Below the pieces are notes generated by a model. That model saw only the letters and a program-made list of their open reading frames with translations. It was not told the DNA's origin and made no database searches. Positions 61,623 through 64,000 of a stretch of 64,000 nt of DNA are shown here, piece after piece. Numbering within the stretch: the first letter of the stretch is position 1; every line of letters begins with the position of its first letter. The position numbers and the translations under genes were made by a program. This stretch comes from Pseudoxanthomonas suwonensis 11-1 (lineage in GTDB: Bacteria > Pseudomonadota > Gammaproteobacteria > Xanthomonadales > Xanthomonadaceae): contig NC_014924.1 of NCBI RefSeq assembly GCF_000185965.1, positions 2,418,001 to 2,482,000 of the forward strand. Direction: 5' to 3'.

Positions 61623-61793
61623 TCAGCCGGCCTTGGCCACCGACTTCTTGGCCACCGCCTTCTTCACGACGGTCTTCTTGGCCGCCGGAGCAGCCGAACC
61701 GGCGGCGGCACGGGTGCCCCCGTGGCGGCGCGCATTGCCGTAGCTGGCGTTGTAGCGCTTGCCCTTGGCGGTCTTGCGGTCACCCTTGCCCAT
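61623..61793 (-). CDS. 30S ribosomal protein THX with lysine-rich tail
   Basis: A 56-residue basic protein. The first 24 residues, MGKGDRKTAKGKRYNASYGN and ARRH, are the bTHX signature, a small peptide bound in the head of the 30S subunit. The remaining half is an extra tail of alanine and lysine with repeated AKK/VAKK units (KKAVAKKSVAKAG). AAGGAG lies 7 bases before the ATG. It is too short for common ORF cut-offs and so easily missed. It is convergent with hutI across a hairpin. Confidence 0.93.
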   Translation of the reverse strand: MGKGDRKTAKGKRYNASYGNARRHGGTRAAAGSAAPAAKKTVVKKAVAKKSVAKAG

Positions 61794-61866
61794 CTTCAAC
61801 TCCTTGATTCAAATGACGTATACGGCGCGCGGCGCGCGACAGGCCGGAAAGCCTAGCATGCCGCGC

Positions 61867-62286
61867 TCAGTGGGCGCAGCTGGCGTCATGAACGTGGCCA
61901 TGGTTGAGCCGCAGGTTCAGCAGGTGGGCGACACCGACCATGGTGCCGCCGAAGGTCATCGCCACCGCGTGCGGAACCACCGATTCGTGCAGCGGCGCGT
62001 ACAGCAGGGCAGCCCACAGCGCGACCAGGCCCGGGACTAGCAGGCCCAGGGCACGCAGCGCGCGGTGGCGGCGGTAGCTCAGGCCCAGGCTGAACAGCCC
62101 CAGCAGGGTCACGAACGACACCAGCGCCCACTCCACCCCGTCGTCGAACCACAGCGACACGCCCAGCGCGGGGATCACCGCCAGCAGAAGGGGCGCCGCA
62201 GCGCAGTGGATCGCGCACAGCAGCGAACCCGTGGCGCCGAAACGGTCCAGGAGGTTGTGGTGCCGGTGGTGGTGGTCGTGCGGCAT
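61867..62286 (-). CDS. MerC-like membrane protein
   Basis: A 139-residue protein with a histidine-rich start (HDHHHRHHN) and four hydrophobic segments in the MerC pattern: FGATGSLLCAIHCAAAPLLL carries the CxxHC metal-binding motif, followed by ALVSFVTLLGLFSLGLSY and LLVPGLVALWAALLY, and ends HGHVHDASCAH. MerC proteins carry mercury, but similar proteins in xanthomonads sit in zinc regulons. It is divergent from a zinc-type TonB receptor across a Zur-box-like sequence, which favours zinc handling (inference). Confidence 0.85.
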   Translation of the reverse strand: MPHDHHHRHHNLLDRFGATGSLLCAIHCAAAPLLLAVIPALGVSLWFDDGVEWALVSFVTLLGLFSLGLSYRRHRALRALGLLVPGLVALWAALLYAPLHESVVPHAVAMTFGGTMVGVAHLLNLRLNHGHVHDASCAH

Positions 62287-62313
62287 CGGTGGCCCGGGGG
62301 TGGCGACAGAAGT

Positions 62314-62334
62314 GATAGATACATTATAACATTC
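62314..62334. promoter_or_regulatory. Zur-box-like site between merC-like and receptor genes
   Basis: GATAGATACA-t-TATAACATTC spans 21 bases. The right half equals the half-site TATAACATTC of the gammaproteobacterial Zur box; the left half matches 6 of 10 positions. It lies 28 bases before one start and 42 before the other, in a small AT-rich island, well placed to repress both divergent genes when zinc is ample. Confidence 0.55.
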
Positions 62335-62375
62335 GCTATCCCACGTCACCCCCTGGATCCCACGTGCTTCAAGAG

Positions 62376-64000
62376 ATGTATCCCGCGCGCGCCCCGCTGG
62401 CGGCCGCCCTGGCCCTGGCCTGCCTTGCGCTGAGCGCCCCCGCCCTTGCCCACGACGATCCCACCGACCTGCCCGCCCTGCAGGTCACCGCCTCGCCGCT
62501 GCCTGGCGATGCCGAGAGCCTCACCCGCCCGGTCGAGGTCCTCCAGGGCGAGACCCTCGACGACGCCCGCGGCGCCACCCTTGGCGAGACGGTCGCCCGG
62601 CTTCCCGGCGTGCAGACCAGCTATTTCGGCCCGGGTGTGGGCCGGCCGATCCTGCGTGGCCTCGATGGCCCGCGGGTGCAGGTGCTCGCCAGCGGCCTCG
62701 GCAGCCAGGACGCCTCCACCGTCAGCGCCGACCACGCCGCCAGCGTCGAGCCGTTCCTGGCCGACCAGATCGAGGTACTCAAGGGCCCGGCCACCCTGCT
62801 GTTTGGTTCCGGAGCGATCGGTGGCGCGGTCAACGTGGTCGACGGGCGCATCGCCCGCGAGGTGCCGGAGGCGCCGCTGTCCGGCCGCGCCGAACTGCGC
62901 GGCAACACGGTCAACCACGAACGCAGCGGCATGTTCCGGCTGGACGGCGTCAGCGGCGGCAACCTGGTGCTGCACGCCGATGGCCTGGTGCGCGACACCG
63001 ACGACTACCGCATCCCCGGCCAGGCCCATGCCACGCATGCCGAAGGCGAAGACGAGGCCGGCCACGACACGCCGGCCGGCCACCTCGCCAACAGCGCAAT
63101 GCAGACCCGTGCCGCAGGCCTCGGCCTCACCTGGTTCGGCGAAGCCGGCTACCTGGGTGTCGCCGCGAGCACGTACCGCAGCGAATACGGCATTCCCCCG
63201 GGCGCGCACGTCCACGCCCACCCGCACGATGATGACCACGACCACGATCACGATCACGGCGGGGACGGGGAGGAAGAACACGGACACGAGGCGCACGAGG
63301 CCGACGTACGCGTCGACCTGCGCCAGGACCGGCTGGAGCTCAAGGGCGGCATCTACAACCCGGCGTCCTTCCTGGAGCGGATAGATTTCCATGGCGCCTG
63401 GAGCGATTACGAGCACGTGGAGCTGGAAGGCCACGAGGTCGGCACCCGCTTCACCAGCCGCGGCCACGACGCGCGCCTGCAGGCGGTGCAGCAGGAGCTG
63501 GCCGGCTGGCGCGGTGCGTTCGGCCTGCAGTCGACCCGGGTCGATTTCGGCGCGGTGGGTGCCGAGGCTTTCGTGCCCGGCACGGTTACCCGCAGCACCG
63601 GCGTGTTCGTGCTGCAGGAGAAGAGCGCAGGCCCGCTGAAGATGGAGTTCGGTGCGCGCCACGACCGGGTCGAGCTGGATCCGCAGGGGGCGAACCCGCA
63701 GCGCAGCTTCGGTGCCACCAGCCTCTCCGCCTCGGCCATCTGGAAGCTCACCCCGGCGCTGGACCTGCGCTTCGGTGCGGACCGCTCCGAGCGCGCGCCC
63801 ACCCAGGAGGAGCTGTACGCCAGCGGCCTGCACGTGGCCACCGCCTCGCTGGAGATCGGCGATGCGCGGCTGGAGACCGAGAGCGCCCTGCGCGGAGAGA
63901 TCGGCCTGCATGCGCACCACAGCCGCTTCGACCTGGAACTGTCGGTCTACCGCAGCCGTTTCGACGACTTCATCCACCTGGCGGACACCGGCGTGAGCGA
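62376..64000 (+). CDS. zinc-type (ZnuD-like) TonB-dependent receptor, N-terminal part (runs off window)
   Basis: An open frame without a stop gives 541 residues. A signal peptide (APLAAALALACLALSAPALA) precedes a plug with LPALQVTASPLPGDAES, ETVARLPGVQTSYFGPGVGR, PILRGLDGPRVQVLASGL, DQIEVLKGPATLLFGSGAIG and GAVNVVDGRI. The barrel contains a histidine/aspartate-rich loop near residues 280-310 (AHVHAHPHDDD, HDHDHDHG, EEEHGHEAHE), a hallmark of ZnuD-type zinc receptors. GTG at 62364 is an alternative start. With the Zur-like box and MerC-like partner, zinc uptake under limitation is the likely role (inference). Confidence 0.9.
   Translation, partial: MYPARAPLAAALALACLALSAPALAHDDPTDLPALQVTASPLPGDAESLTRPVEVLQGETLDDARGATLGETVARLPGVQTSYFGPGVGRPILRGLDGPRVQVLASGLGSQDASTVSADHAASVEPFLADQIEVLKGPATLLFGSGAIGGAVNVVDGRIAREVPEAPLSGRAELRGNTVNHERSGMFRLDGVSGGNLVLHADGLVRDTDDYRIPGQAHATHAEGEDEAGHDTPAGHLANSAMQTRAAGLGLTWFGEAGYLGVAASTYRSEYGIPPGAHVHAHPHDDDHDHDHDHGGDGEEEHGHEAHEADVRVDLRQDRLELKGGIYNPASFLERIDFHGAWSDYEHVELEGHEVGTRFTSRGHDARLQAVQQELAGWRGAFGLQSTRVDFGAVGAEAFVPGTVTRSTGVFVLQEKSAGPLKMEFGARHDRVELDPQGANPQRSFGATSLSASAIWKLTPALDLRFGADRSERAPTQEELYASGLHVATASLEIGDARLETESALRGEIGLHAHHSRFDLELSVYRSRFDDFIHLADTGVS

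Overview
The window is chromosomal DNA from a very GC-rich gammaproteobacterium, most likely of the family Lysobacteraceae (Xanthomonadaceae; Lysobacter, Luteimonas or Pseudoxanthomonas-like). This placement rests on gene content: an Oar-type TonB-dependent receptor, DUF6065, a lysine-rich ribosomal protein THX, a DarP/PmbA/TldD cluster, a YhdP-Rng-Maf block and the leuS-lptE-holA-nadD-rsfS-rlmH block. The genus cannot be fixed from the sequence alone. No rRNA, tRNA or CRISPR array was found.

Left edge (1-5250): base composition is visibly less GC-rich than in the rest of the window. Two tightly coupled minus-strand genes encode a NERD-nuclease/superfamily 1 helicase and the N-terminal 567 residues of a DrmA-like helicase, which continues off the window. 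This is probably the start of a DISARM-like phage-defence operon. It is followed by a gene graveyard: an unrecognised fragment, the C-terminal third of a carboxylesterase, and a frameshifted ribbon-helix-helix antitoxin.

5.2-20 kb: purA, a secreted amidohydrolase, two BIME-like palindromic repeats, an OsmC protein, an EF-G paralogue, hutG with an EamA transporter, a glutathione-reductase-like flavoprotein with a DadA-like oxidoreductase, a patatin/beta-barrel (type Vd) protein and a DUF418 protein. 20-34 kb: dnaE, lysR/ridA, accA, tilS, xseB and ispA, then DUF4870, pmbA, darP, tldD and DUF6065. 34-46 kb: yhdP-rng-maf, a SIMPL-domain protein, an Oar-like receptor facing a TonB-like protein across an AT-rich 750-base gap. 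46-54 kb: rlmH, rsfS, nadD, holA, lptE and leuS in their usual order, a SemiSWEET transporter, and a small XRE/membrane-protein operon with palindromic operator-like sites in front of it.

54-64 kb: a thioredoxin-TPR (CnoX-like) protein; a likely four-gene operon of serine hydrolase, a 27-residue hydrophobic peptide, LytS-type kinase and LytTR regulator; hutF and hutI, divergent; ribosomal protein THX; and a MerC-like membrane protein facing a zinc-type (ZnuD-like) TonB receptor across a Zur-box-like sequence. HutF, HutI and HutG together imply the five-step formate-releasing histidine degradation route, but HutF lacks the usual N-terminal portion.
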